Assembly (NCBI RefSeq): GCF_900142095.1
Contig: NZ_FQZP01000008.1
Location: forward strand, 1 to 64,000
Length of the DNA: 64,000 nucleotides
From: Thermoclostridium caenicola
Lineage (GTDB): Bacteria > Bacillota > Clostridia > DSM-8532
Reading direction: 5' to 3'
Shown here in pieces: positions 26,542 through 33,961 of the stretch; position 1 is the stretch's first letter, and every line of letters begins with the position of its first letter. Below the pieces are notes generated by a model that was given only the letters and a program-made list of their open reading frames with translations, had not been told where the DNA came from and searched no databases. The position numbers and the translations under genes are program-made.

Positions 26542-27852
26542 ATGACGGACAGAAAAAAGATGAAGCCTGCCCTGTGTGCTGTTTTGATCGGCATATTCCT
26601 GCTGGCCCTCGTTCTGAGGGGCATGGCCTTTCTGCGCTTTAAAGACAACATGAGCCTTTCAGGGGACGCCAGGAACTATTGGCTCATGTCCCATCAGCTT
26701 GCCGATACCGGCATCTATGGGTACTGGTATGACGGAAACCCCTACGGCGGATCCCCAGGGGTCTCCAATGCCCGGGTTATGCCGGGATATCCGCTCTTTT
26801 TGACCCTGGTTTATAAGGTGGTGGGCGACCCCTGGCGCCAGATCACGGCGGTTCGCCTGATCCAGGCATTCCTTGGGAGCCTGAGCGCCCTGTTGGCTTT
26901 CGCCGCTGTCCGGCGGATTTTCGGAAAGGATCTGCCTGCGGTTCTTACCGCTTTGCTTGTGGCCGTCTATCCTACCTATGTCCTGTCCTGTACCCTGCTT
27001 CTGACCGAGGGTCTTGGACTTTTCACCATGTTGCTTTATTTCTATGCAGCGGCTCTGGCCTTCGATACCGGTAACAAGTACCTGCACCTTCTGGCGGGCA
27101 TGGCCTTCGGTCTGCATATCCTGGTACGGCCCACGCTGCTGCCCCTATTTATCGTCCCGTTCATTTACCTGCTTATCAGCGGCAGGAAAAAAAGCGGACC
27201 GATCGGTTTCAGGAATCCCGGCAGGGCGATTGGGATGTATACCACAGGAGAGATCGGAAAGCTGTTTTTCCTGCAGCTGGCCGGGCTGGTGGTGGTCATG
27301 GCCCCCTGGTGGATTCGGAACCTGGTCACCCTGGGGTCGCTCATCATTACGGCCAAGGGCGACGGCAACGCTTTGCTGGCCGGCACCTACCCCTACTGGC
27401 AGGACTATTTCCAGGATATCCCCGAGAGCATCAAGGGCGTCAATGATGCCCAGAGGGAGTGGGCCATCCGGCGGATCATCAACGGGCTGAAAACCGAGCC
27501 CTGGCTCTATATCAAATGGTTTACCTGGGGCAAGACCCAGCACACTTTCGGAACGCCCTACCTGGTCAATCTGGTTCCGGAGATAAAAAAGGTCCATGAA
27601 TGGCTCCACAACCAGATTCTCTGGTTTGGAATCGGCGGTATGCTCCTGCATTCTGTGAGGCAGCTCAAAGGGTTTTACCTGTATTTGTACGGCCTGATCA
27701 TCCTGGGACTTCAGCTTCTGTTCATCCCCGATCCGCGTTATGCGTACCAGCTGATGTTCTTCCTCATGGTTGGCGCGGCATTCCTGGTGGATCAGATCCT
27801 GGAACTGGCCAGGGCCTTGCTTGGCCTGAATAAGTCCGGCTGGACGCGATAA
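26542..27852 (+). CDS. GT39-like (PMT/ArnT family) membrane glycosyltransferase
   Basis: A 436-residue polytopic membrane protein of the same GT-C type as its upstream neighbour. The first loop contains LSGDARNYWLMSHQLADTG with the expected acidic residue, and NARVMPGYPLFLTLVYKVVG follows. AVYPTYVLSCTLLLTEGLGL corresponds to the second conserved region. The two paralogues differ substantially, so they probably have different substrates. GGAGGA precedes the ATG at 26542; the TTG at 26512 is less likely. It is followed by three copies of a short intergenic repeat. Confidence 0.8.
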   Translation: MTDRKKMKPALCAVLIGIFLLALVLRGMAFLRFKDNMSLSGDARNYWLMSHQLADTGIYGYWYDGNPYGGSPGVSNARVMPGYPLFLTLVYKVVGDPWRQITAVRLIQAFLGSLSALLAFAAVRRIFGKDLPAVLTALLVAVYPTYVLSCTLLLTEGLGLFTMLLYFYAAALAFDTGNKYLHLLAGMAFGLHILVRPTLLPLFIVPFIYLLISGRKKSGPIGFRNPGRAIGMYTTGEIGKLFFLQLAGLVVVMAPWWIRNLVTLGSLIITAKGDGNALLAGTYPYWQDYFQDIPESIKGVNDAQREWAIRRIINGLKTEPWLYIKWFTWGKTQHTFGTPYLVNLVPEIKKVHEWLHNQILWFGIGGMLLHSVRQLKGFYLYLYGLIILGLQLLFIPDPRYAYQLMFFLMVGAAFLVDQILELARALLGLNKSGWTR

Positions 27853-27862
27853 CATACCCGAA

Positions 27863-28037
27863 CCTGTCATTGCGAGCACCGTGCAGGCGGTGCGCGGCAA
27901 TCTCACTAAACCCACGAAGCCACACCCCATCATGTCATTGCGAGTCACGCGAAACGAGGCGCGGCAATCTCATAATCCCGCATGACACACCCATAACGTC
28001 ATTGGGAGCGGAGTGAAACGGAGCGTGGCAATCTCAC
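27863..28037. repeat. Three half-units of the TGTCATTGCGAG intergenic repeat
   Basis: Half-units run at about 27863-27904, 27933-27972 and 27998-28037. Each goes from (TG)TCATTGCGAG (the third has TCATTGGGAG) through a divergent GC-rich middle to GGCAATCTC. They are in direct orientation with gaps of about 25-28 bases. The pattern matches one arm of the palindrome at 18857-18962. Confidence 0.8.
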
Positions 28038-28113
28038 ATCACACGCGCCAGAAATTGCAATTCTCTTGTCAAAATCAATAGTAAAAACAGATGCCATATG
28101 GTAACCTAATACT

Positions 28114-28845
28114 ATGGAGCAAATGGAGAAATACAACCTGAAAACACTTGTCATCATTCCTGCCTACAAGGAAGCAAAGAACCTGCCCAGGCTGTTCCGG
28201 GAGCTGAAGGAAGTCCCGCTGGATTTCGATATCGTGGTCATCAATGACTGTTCGCCCGACGATACCGAAGCGGTCTGCCGCCACCACGGCATTCCGGTGG
28301 TATCGCTCCCCGTCAACCTGGGCATTGGCGGCGCGGTGCAGACAGGATACAAATATGCCCTGGAACATGGCTATGACATAGCGGTGCAAATGGACGGGGA
28401 CGGCCAGCATGATCCCCGGTTTCTCAAGCTGGTTTTATCCCGCATCTATGAAGGCTATCATATGAGCATAGGTTCCCGGTTTATCGAGGGCAAAGGCTAC
28501 CAGTCCTCCCTCACAAGGCGTGCGGGGATCAAGTTCTTTTCCTGGCTGATAAAACTCCTTACAGGCCAGTATATATCCGATCCCACTTCGGGATTCCGGG
28601 CCTGCAGCCGTGAGCTGATCCGGCTCTTTGCCGGAAGCTATCCCAAGGACTACCCGGAGCCCGAGACCATTGTGACCGCCTTGCGCAATAAATACCGTAT
28701 AGCCGAAGTGCCCGTGATCATGCGGCCGAGGCAGTCGGGGGAATCGTCCATTACCAAAAACCTGGCTGCCTATTACATGATCAAGGTCACCCTGGCCGTT
28801 ATCATGGCGGCCATAGCCAGAAAGAACGAGGATGGTGCCAAATGA
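28114..28845 (+). CDS. Family 2 glycosyltransferase (dolichyl/polyprenyl-phosphate hexose synthase type)
   Basis: A 243-residue GT2 enzyme of the DPM1-like group. It begins VIIPAYKEAKNLPRLF, carries the nucleotide-sugar Asp motifs (VVINDCSPDDT and QMDGDGQHDP) and has ISDPTSGFRACSRELI near the acceptor site. Such enzymes load a hexose onto a polyprenyl phosphate, the donor used by GT-C enzymes like the two GT39-like proteins just upstream. One hydrophobic helix near the C-terminus may tether it. The next gene starts inside its 3' end. No strong Shine-Dalgarno decides between the ATGs at 28114 and 28123. Confidence 0.88.
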   Translation: MEQMEKYNLKTLVIIPAYKEAKNLPRLFRELKEVPLDFDIVVINDCSPDDTEAVCRHHGIPVVSLPVNLGIGGAVQTGYKYALEHGYDIAVQMDGDGQHDPRFLKLVLSRIYEGYHMSIGSRFIEGKGYQSSLTRRAGIKFFSWLIKLLTGQYISDPTSGFRACSRELIRLFAGSYPKDYPEPETIVTALRNKYRIAEVPVIMRPRQSGESSITKNLAAYYMIKVTLAVIMAAIARKNEDGAK

Positions 28846-29213
28846 ATGGAATGGGTGAAATGAGCAGTGTCCTGAGGATCATTCTGATAATCGGGTCCCT
28901 GATCTTCTTTGTCTTTATCATGAATATGGTCAGGACCAAGAAGCTGGAGCTCAAGTATGCGCTCACATGGATTCTCACCAGCTTCAGCTTTGTGCTCTTG
29001 TCCATTTTCCCCGAGATCCTGTTCTTTATCGCGGCGCTGATGCATATTGAGCTGCCGGTCAACGCCCTCTATCTCTGCGTGATCTCCCTGCTCCTGCTGA
29101 TCGTGTTTACCCTTTCGGTGGCCGTGTCCCGGCAGGCCCTGCGGATCAAAACTTTGGTCCAGGAGATCGGGCTTATCAAGGAAACCCTGGAGCGGATGAA
29201 GAAGGAAGGCTGA
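28842..29213 (+). CDS. DUF2304 membrane protein
   Basis: A 123-residue protein with three predicted membrane helices (about residues 10-28, 38-60 and 70-90). The family motif MVRTKKLELKYALTWI is followed by a cytoplasmic C-terminal coiled helix (ALRIKTLVQEIGLIKETLER). DUF2304 genes are usually next to GT2 polyprenyl-phosphate sugar synthases, and here the start overlaps the GT2 stop. It probably helps present or flip the lipid-linked sugar, but this is inference from context. Confidence 0.85.
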   Translation: MNGMGEMSSVLRIILIIGSLIFFVFIMNMVRTKKLELKYALTWILTSFSFVLLSIFPEILFFIAALMHIELPVNALYLCVISLLLLIVFTLSVAVSRQALRIKTLVQEIGLIKETLERMKKEG

Positions 29214-29234
29214 AGAAAGGAAAGGCCTACCTTA

Positions 29235-29276
29235 CTGTCATTCCGAGCACCACTCAAACAGTGCGCGGCAATCTCC
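29235..29276. repeat. Half-unit of the TGTCATTGCGAG intergenic repeat
   Basis: CTGTCATTCCGAGCACC...GTGCGCGGCAATCTC matches the half-units at 27863-28037, with one change in the leading motif (TTCCGAG). Confidence 0.75.
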
Positions 29277-29384
29277 TTATATATACATTATTATATTATA
29301 TACTTATCCAATGCCCCCGTATGCCCGCAACCCTTGCCGCATCGTGTTTGTATACACCATCCTTTATGACAAAACACATGTGGG

Positions 29385-29414
29385 TTTACAGCCTGCCGCA
29401 GGTTGTGATATGAT
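29385..29414 (+). promoter_or_regulatory. Probable sigma-A promoter of rpsF-ssb
   Basis: TTTACA (29385-29390) and TATGAT (29409-29414) with an 18-base spacer. The start site would be near 29421, giving a leader of about 115 bases. Confidence 0.55.
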
Positions 29415-29421
29415 ACTGTGT

Positions 29422-29520
29422 AGCCTGCAGTTGACGCCTTATTGGTCATGCAGGCAGCAATGCCGCATGTAAGCGGCAAATCCTTGCTCTGCACATGGGA
29501 TGCAGGGCCAATAGTCCAGA
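29422..29520 (+). promoter_or_regulatory. Structured rpsF leader, candidate ribosomal-protein autoregulatory element
   Basis: Three successive stem-loops can be drawn. GCCTGCA...TGCAGGC encloses TGAC...GTCA. GCAA-TGCCGC-ATGTAA-GCGGCA-AATCC-TTGC has an asymmetric five-base bulge. CTGCA...TGCAG ends just before the Shine-Dalgarno. A leader motif bound by the S6:S18 complex is known upstream of rpsF in many bacteria. I cannot confirm a match to its consensus by eye. Confidence 0.4.
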
Positions 29521-29536
29521 AGGAGGTGACAGTAGC

Positions 29537-29818
29537 ATGAGAAAGTATGAATGCATCTACGTCATTTCTCCTACCCTCGAGGAAGAACAGGTCAAGGCTC
29601 TTATCCAGAAGTTCAATGACCTGGTTGCCCAGAACGGTGAACTCGAGAGCACGGAGGAATGGGGCAAGAAGAAGTTTGCCTATGAAGTTCAGAAACACAA
29701 GGAAGGTTACTATGTGCTCATGAACTTCTCGGCCAATCCGGACTTTCCGGCAGAACTTGAGCGTAACTTCAAGATTACCGAAGGCGTACTCAAGTATTTG
29801 GTAGTCTTAAGGAAGTAA
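29537..29818 (+). CDS. rpsF: 30S ribosomal protein S6
   Basis: A 93-residue S6. It begins MRKYECIYVISPTLEEEQV and contains EEWGKKKFAYEVQKHKEGYYV and the C-terminal NFKITEGVLKYLVVLR. S6 binds S18 and 16S rRNA helices 22-23 in the platform. AGGAGGTGA lies eight bases before the ATG at 29537. It is followed by ssb, as usual. Confidence 0.97.
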   Translation: MRKYECIYVISPTLEEEQVKALIQKFNDLVAQNGELESTEEWGKKKFAYEVQKHKEGYYVLMNFSANPDFPAELERNFKITEGVLKYLVVLRK

Positions 29819-29942
29819 TCCTTCCCGGAGGCTGCTGAAAGGCTCCGGGGCAATTGCCCCGTGTCAGGCAGGCCGGCCAGCCCGATGGCAAGCTGCGCCG
29901 GACCAATAATCACCCCAATCAGGTGGAACAGGTGGTGTTACG

Positions 29943-30389
29943 ATGAACAAGGTTATTCTCATGGGAAGGCTTGTGGCAGATCCGGAAACGCGCTACACGC
30001 AGAACAACATCCCTGTGTGCCGGTTCAGGCTGGCTGTCAACCGTCCTTTCAGACAGCAGGAGGGTCAGCAGACGGCCGATTTCTTCGACATTGTGGCCTG
30101 GAGAAGTACCGCCGATTTTGTGAACAGGTATTTCAAGAAGGGCATGCAGGTACTGGTAGAGGGTACCCTGAGGAACAACAACTGGCAGGATCAACAGGGA
30201 AACAGGCATTTCCGGACTGAAATCCATTGCGAAAACGTTTATTTTGCGGACAGCAAGCGCGACCGCGAAAGCGCGCCTTCTTACCCTGTTCCGGGACCCG
30301 TGTCGCAGGACACTGGTAATTTCCCGCAGCCTGAGAGTGGGGATGGTTATTACCCGTTCAGCGGGGATGACGAGGATCTTCCCTTCTGA
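29943..30389 (+). CDS. ssb: Single-stranded DNA-binding protein
   Basis: A 148-residue SSB. The OB fold spans residues 1-105 (NKVILMGRLVADPETRYTQ, FFDIVAWRSTADFVNRYFKKG, VLVEGTLRNNNW). A flexible linker follows, then the acidic tip DDEDLPF that recruits partner proteins. AGGTGG precedes the ATG. It follows rpsF by 124 bases. The gene that normally comes next, rpsR, is not present; a terminator follows after 35 bases. Confidence 0.97.
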   Translation: MNKVILMGRLVADPETRYTQNNIPVCRFRLAVNRPFRQQEGQQTADFFDIVAWRSTADFVNRYFKKGMQVLVEGTLRNNNWQDQQGNRHFRTEIHCENVYFADSKRDRESAPSYPVPGPVSQDTGNFPQPESGDGYYPFSGDDEDLPF

Positions 30390-30424
30390 ACAGTATTATC
30401 CGTCATAATGTACACGCATTACTG

Positions 30425-30460
30425 CCTTCTATCGTGGAAAAATGATAGAAGGTTTTTTTT
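30425..30460 (+). terminator. Intrinsic terminator of rpsF-ssb
   Basis: CCTTCTATC (30425-30433) pairs with GATAGAAGG (30444-30452) and is followed by eight T. Confidence 0.88.
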
Positions 30461-30469
30461 ACGATTTTC

Positions 30470-30478
30470 TGGTATAAT
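30470..30478 (+). promoter_or_regulatory. Extended -10 promoter of dusB
   Basis: TGGTATAAT is an extended -10 (TGnTATAAT). No good -35 is seen, which is tolerated by extended -10 promoters. Confidence 0.5.
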
Positions 30479-30530
30479 GCGTATGGCGAATGAAGCCGTA
30501 CATACCTAAATGCAACTGGAGGCAGAGTCA

Positions 30531-31496
30531 TTGAAAATAGGGGACCTGAATCTTTCCGGCAATATCTTTCTGGCGCCCATGGCGGGCGTGACCGACCTTC
30601 CTTTCCGCCTGCTGTGCAAGGAAAAAGGGGCATCACTGGTCTATACCGAAATGATCAGCGCCAAGGCCATGCACTACAACGACAGGAAGACCCTTGAGCT
30701 GGCCCGGACCCACCCGGATGAGAAGCCCATCGGTGTCCAGATCTTCGGTCATGAACCTGAAATCATGGCTGAGGCGGCGGCCTATTTCTCAAACCTGCCC
30801 GATTTTGCGCTGATCGATATCAACATGGGCTGTCCGGCACCCAAAATCGTCAGGAACGGAGAGGGTTCGGCCCTGATGTGCAAACCCGAACTGGTCAGAC
30901 AAATCGTTCGCCAGGTGGTGAAGGCTTCCCGGAAGCCCGTCACGGTAAAGATCCGCAAGGGATGGGACGATGCTTCCGCCAATGCTGTGGAAATTGCGGC
31001 CATCTGCGAGGAGGAAGGAGCGGCCGCCGTTACGGTCCATGGCAGAACCCGCGCTCAGCAATATTCAGGAACAGCCGATCTGGATAGTATTCGCCAGGTT
31101 AAACAGGCTGTGTCCATTCCCGTGATAGGCAACGGGGACATCCGGTCCGCCGAAGACGCGGTCCGCATGTTTGAGGTGACAGGATGCGACGCAATCATGG
31201 TGGGCAGGGGAGCTCTGGGGAATCCATGGATTTTTGAGCATATCCAATCCTACCTGAGGAACGGGACCTATAACCCAAACGTGTCGACCCGGGAAAAGCT
31301 CCGGATCATCCTGAGGCATTATGAGCTCATGGAAGCATACAAGGGAGAACGGATGGCCATGCTGGAAATGAGAAAGCATGTGGCCTGGTATCTCCATGGC
31401 CTACCGGGTTCATCAAAGGTGAAAACGGAGATCTTTAAAACCTGCGATATCAGCCATGCCAAGGAAATCATCCGGGAATATTTGACTTCGGAATAG
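30531..31496 (+). CDS. dusB: tRNA-dihydrouridine synthase (DusB type)
   Basis: A 321-residue FMN-dependent enzyme that reduces uridines in the tRNA D-loop. It shows FLAPMAGVTDLPFRLLCKE, the catalytic Cys in DINMGCPAPKIVRNGEG, the FMN-phosphate site VTVHGRTRAQQYSG and the GNGDIRSAEDAVRM and VGRGALGNPWIF segments. GGAGG lies eight bases before the TTG at 30531, which I prefer; the ATG at 30510 lies upstream of that site but would add only seven residues. It has its own promoter and stands alone. Confidence 0.93.
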   Translation: MKIGDLNLSGNIFLAPMAGVTDLPFRLLCKEKGASLVYTEMISAKAMHYNDRKTLELARTHPDEKPIGVQIFGHEPEIMAEAAAYFSNLPDFALIDINMGCPAPKIVRNGEGSALMCKPELVRQIVRQVVKASRKPVTVKIRKGWDDASANAVEIAAICEEEGAAAVTVHGRTRAQQYSGTADLDSIRQVKQAVSIPVIGNGDIRSAEDAVRMFEVTGCDAIMVGRGALGNPWIFEHIQSYLRNGTYNPNVSTREKLRIILRHYELMEAYKGERMAMLEMRKHVAWYLHGLPGSSKVKTEIFKTCDISHAKEIIREYLTSE

Positions 31497-31599
31497 GGGT
31501 TTTTTCTTGTGAAACATGCAATATGGCCCTGATAAGGTCTCGGCATGCAGGCTGCCGCAGGGAAAATACTGCAGGCGACCGTTCCGATATGTTTTATTA

Positions 31600-31608
31600 T
31601 GGTATAAT
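31600..31608 (+). promoter_or_regulatory. Extended -10 promoter of the O-antigen-ligase-like gene
   Basis: TGGTATAAT, the same extended -10 word as before dusB, lies 30 bases before the coding start. No convincing -35 is seen. Confidence 0.5.
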
Positions 31609-31637
31609 GTTAAGCAAAAATGATACGAGGGTATTCC

Positions 31638-33434
31638 ATGGCTAATAAGAAAAAGCGGACAGAAAAAAAGACATCGGTTATAGACCTTTTACCCTACATT
31701 TTTATTGTGGCGGTTGTTCCCCTTATCGTTTACCTGCATATAGACGACCTGGATCCGGCTGAGGATGCCATCTGGAAGACCAGGGATTTCTATCCCGACC
31801 TCCTTTCCTATTGCAAGAGCCTATGGTTCAGGATTGCGTCAGCCTTCGGGCTGTGCCTTTTTGCTTTCCGAATCATCCAGGGGCGTGTACAGCTAAAGCA
31901 AAGGCTCAGCCTGTATGTACCCGCTGCCGTCTATATCATTTTCATTATCTTATCTACCGTAACTTCAAAGTACGCATCCATCGCCCTGTCCGGGTTCGTG
32001 GCCAGGTATGAGGGGATGCTTGTCCTGGTGTTCTATATCATCAACATGCTCATCCTCTTCAATGTGATCCGTGAGGAATGGCAGATTCAGTTCCTACTGA
32101 AATCCCTGCTGGTCTCCGCATGCGTGATATCCCTCATCGGTCTTACGCAGTTTGCTGGTCGGGATTTCTTCCAAACAGGCCTCGGGAAATCCCTGATTCT
32201 GCCGGCCGAATTTGTTGAAAGCGAGCTGAGCTTCAATTTCGGCACCATGGTCTATGGCACGCTGTCCAACCCGAACTATATGGGAAGCTATGTGGCGCTG
32301 GTATTTCCCATTGCCGTCATGATTGTCCTTATGTCAGAAAAAGTGGCATTAAGAAGTGGGGCGGCTGTCTTGTCCGTCCTGCTTTTGGTCAACCTGGTGG
32401 GGAGCGGTTCCGATGCAGGCCTTGTCGGATTGGGCGCAGGCGCCATTATTGCTGCCGTATATTTTCTCAGGAAATATCGGAAATATCTGTTCCGGAACAA
32501 GATCATCGTTATCCTGTCGGTTGCGATCGTTCTTGCGGCAGGCGGCTTTCTGACCAGGGAGATGGTCTCCAGGTTCGAAGCCGAAAGCGCCCAGACCTAT
32601 TACCTGGAGGACATCACGTTCAATAAGGGAAGTGCCAGGATAATCAGCTCAACAGAGACACTGGAGATCCGGTTTACGGAGGAGCAGCTGACTTTCTACG
32701 ATGCAGAGGGCAATAACCTGCATGTGAATGTAAAGGAAGGAGAAACGGGCATAAATATTACTTTCAAGGAATCAGCATATCAATGCTATCGCTTGAAGGT
32801 GACAGAAGATGTTCTCGAGATCCGGAATGGGGACGTTGGATTCTTTATCAGGCTGGATGGGGGAAGTTTGCGACTGGTGGGCATTAACGAAGATGAGACA
32901 AACCGGATTGTGAAGCCTGAGGCCATTGATGTAAAAGGCTATGAAAAGGTCGGTTCCGCGAGGGCGTATATATGGTCCAGGACAATACCGCTGCTAAAGA
33001 ACACTGCTCTGGCAGGTTACGGGCCGGACACCTTCGCGATCGTGTTCCCGCAGAACGACTATATCGGCAAAATTAATGCCTATAATACGCCGCTCATGAT
33101 TGTGGACAAACCCCACAACATGTACCTCCAGATTGCCATCAATACCGGCATCCTGTCCCTCGTTGCCTTCCTGGCTATTATAGTTGTTTATCTTGTCACG
33201 GGCATAAAAGCTTGCTTCCTGAATCATGCAGCTGGAAGGATATCCCAGTATGGTGCAGGTATCTTTATCGGCATATGCGCCTACCTGGTTGCAGGGTTCT
33301 TCAACGACAGCTCCATTGCGGTCGCGCCTGTCTTCTGGGTGCTGCTGGGCATTGGATTTGCCTGCAACATCATGGCAGCCAGTGATATGGACGGGCATAG
33401 AAAGTCGGCTGTATCCCATGAGCAACGTCAGTAG
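31638..33434 (+). CDS. O-antigen ligase / Wzy-like polymerase family membrane protein
   Basis: A 598-residue protein with about 11 membrane helices. TLSNPNYMGSYVALVFPIA and GYGPDTFAIVFPQNDY are hallmarks of the Wzy_C/O-antigen ligase (PF04932) family, the latter in the large catalytic loop. Unusually, about 120 residues of beta-rich sequence (roughly 300-420, with RIISSTETLEIRFTEEQL and GDVGFFIRLDGGSLRLV) are inserted between a membrane helix and the catalytic loop, outside the membrane. In Gram-positive bacteria such proteins transfer polyprenyl-linked glycans to surface proteins or polymers. The ATG at 31638 follows GAGGG; the upstream ATG at 31620 lacks a site. It precedes the S-layer genes, so S-layer glycosylation is a reasonable guess. 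Confidence 0.8.
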   Translation: MANKKKRTEKKTSVIDLLPYIFIVAVVPLIVYLHIDDLDPAEDAIWKTRDFYPDLLSYCKSLWFRIASAFGLCLFAFRIIQGRVQLKQRLSLYVPAAVYIIFIILSTVTSKYASIALSGFVARYEGMLVLVFYIINMLILFNVIREEWQIQFLLKSLLVSACVISLIGLTQFAGRDFFQTGLGKSLILPAEFVESELSFNFGTMVYGTLSNPNYMGSYVALVFPIAVMIVLMSEKVALRSGAAVLSVLLLVNLVGSGSDAGLVGLGAGAIIAAVYFLRKYRKYLFRNKIIVILSVAIVLAAGGFLTREMVSRFEAESAQTYYLEDITFNKGSARIISSTETLEIRFTEEQLTFYDAEGNNLHVNVKEGETGINITFKESAYQCYRLKVTEDVLEIRNGDVGFFIRLDGGSLRLVGINEDETNRIVKPEAIDVKGYEKVGSARAYIWSRTIPLLKNTALAGYGPDTFAIVFPQNDYIGKINAYNTPLMIVDKPHNMYLQIAINTGILSLVAFLAIIVVYLVTGIKACFLNHAAGRISQYGAGIFIGICAYLVAGFFNDSSIAVAPVFWVLLGIGFACNIMAASDMDGHRKSAVSHEQRQ

Positions 33435-33792
33435 TCTTGAAAAAGTAAAATGCGTGTTAAGGGGAATCAAACGCCGCAGGAGATGAAAGAGGCTGGTCTG
33501 ATATGACCGTGCAAGGGTTGGAAATATTGGTTATAGAATGGAATATGTAATATAATAAATCAGGACTAAATCATCAAAGCATAAAAATGCATTAGCTCAG
33601 CGCTTTAGCGGCAGGATTTTTATGCCGATATTCACATAGCATAAAATAATATGCATAACATTTTACAGTGAGCCAAACACGAGAAGGCCTTACGGATACT
33701 GTTTGGAACCCGAGGATTCATGACCCGCACATTAATGTATTATTACGAAGCAAAGGCTAAATTACAATTTGTTTACACTCTTACTGGTATTG
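33435..33792. other. Intergenic region between the O-antigen-ligase-like gene and the S-layer promoter
   Basis: AT-rich, with no supportable gene. It includes small dyads such as CGGCAGGATTTTTATGCCG (about 33608-33626). I see no recognised riboswitch or tRNA. Confidence 0.4.
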
Positions 33793-33821
33793 TTGACCCG
33801 TTTTTTTGGCGGTGATATAAT
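33793..33821 (+). promoter_or_regulatory. Strong sigma-A promoter of the first S-layer gene
   Basis: TTGACC (33793-33798) and consensus TATAAT (33816-33821) with an ideal 17-base spacer. The predicted transcript starts near 33828, leaving a leader of about 134 bases. A GNRA-loop hairpin (AAGTC-GCAA-GACTT, 33839-33852) lies near the 5' end of the transcript. Confidence 0.75.
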
Positions 33822-33870
33822 TCAAATGAATTCATGATAAGTCGCAAGACTTGTCTGAATCAATAAAAAA

Positions 33871-33934
33871 ACAAAGTCGGATTACAGAACGGAGGCAGGC
33901 GTAATCCGGCTTTGTAAAAAGAAAGCCTGCTTCC
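33871..33934 (+). promoter_or_regulatory. Hairpin/pseudoknot in the S-layer mRNA leader
   Basis: ACAAAGTCGGATTAC (33871-33885) pairs over 15 bases with GTAATCCGGCTTTGT (33901-33915), with one G-U. The loop segment GGAGGCAGGC (33891-33900) is complementary over ten bases (one G-U) to GCCTGCTTCC (33925-33934), separated by an A-rich spacer. The two helices form either an H-type pseudoknot or two alternative hairpins. The Shine-Dalgarno GGGAGG follows about 14 bases later. Confidence 0.65.
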
Positions 33935-33961
33935 AAAAAAACAAAAGGGAGGATTTTCATC

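Noticed and set aside
27863-28037. CRISPR-like array of three repeats
   Set aside because: The repeats are imperfect, the variable part lies inside each unit, the spacers are not of constant type, there are no cas genes, and the same unit occurs elsewhere singly and as a palindrome.
33590-33760. c-di-GMP riboswitch upstream of the S-layer promoter
   Set aside because: A GAGCCAAACACGAGAAGG segment first looked GEMM-like, but the GCAAAGC core and the GACAG segment are missing and it lies upstream of the promoter.
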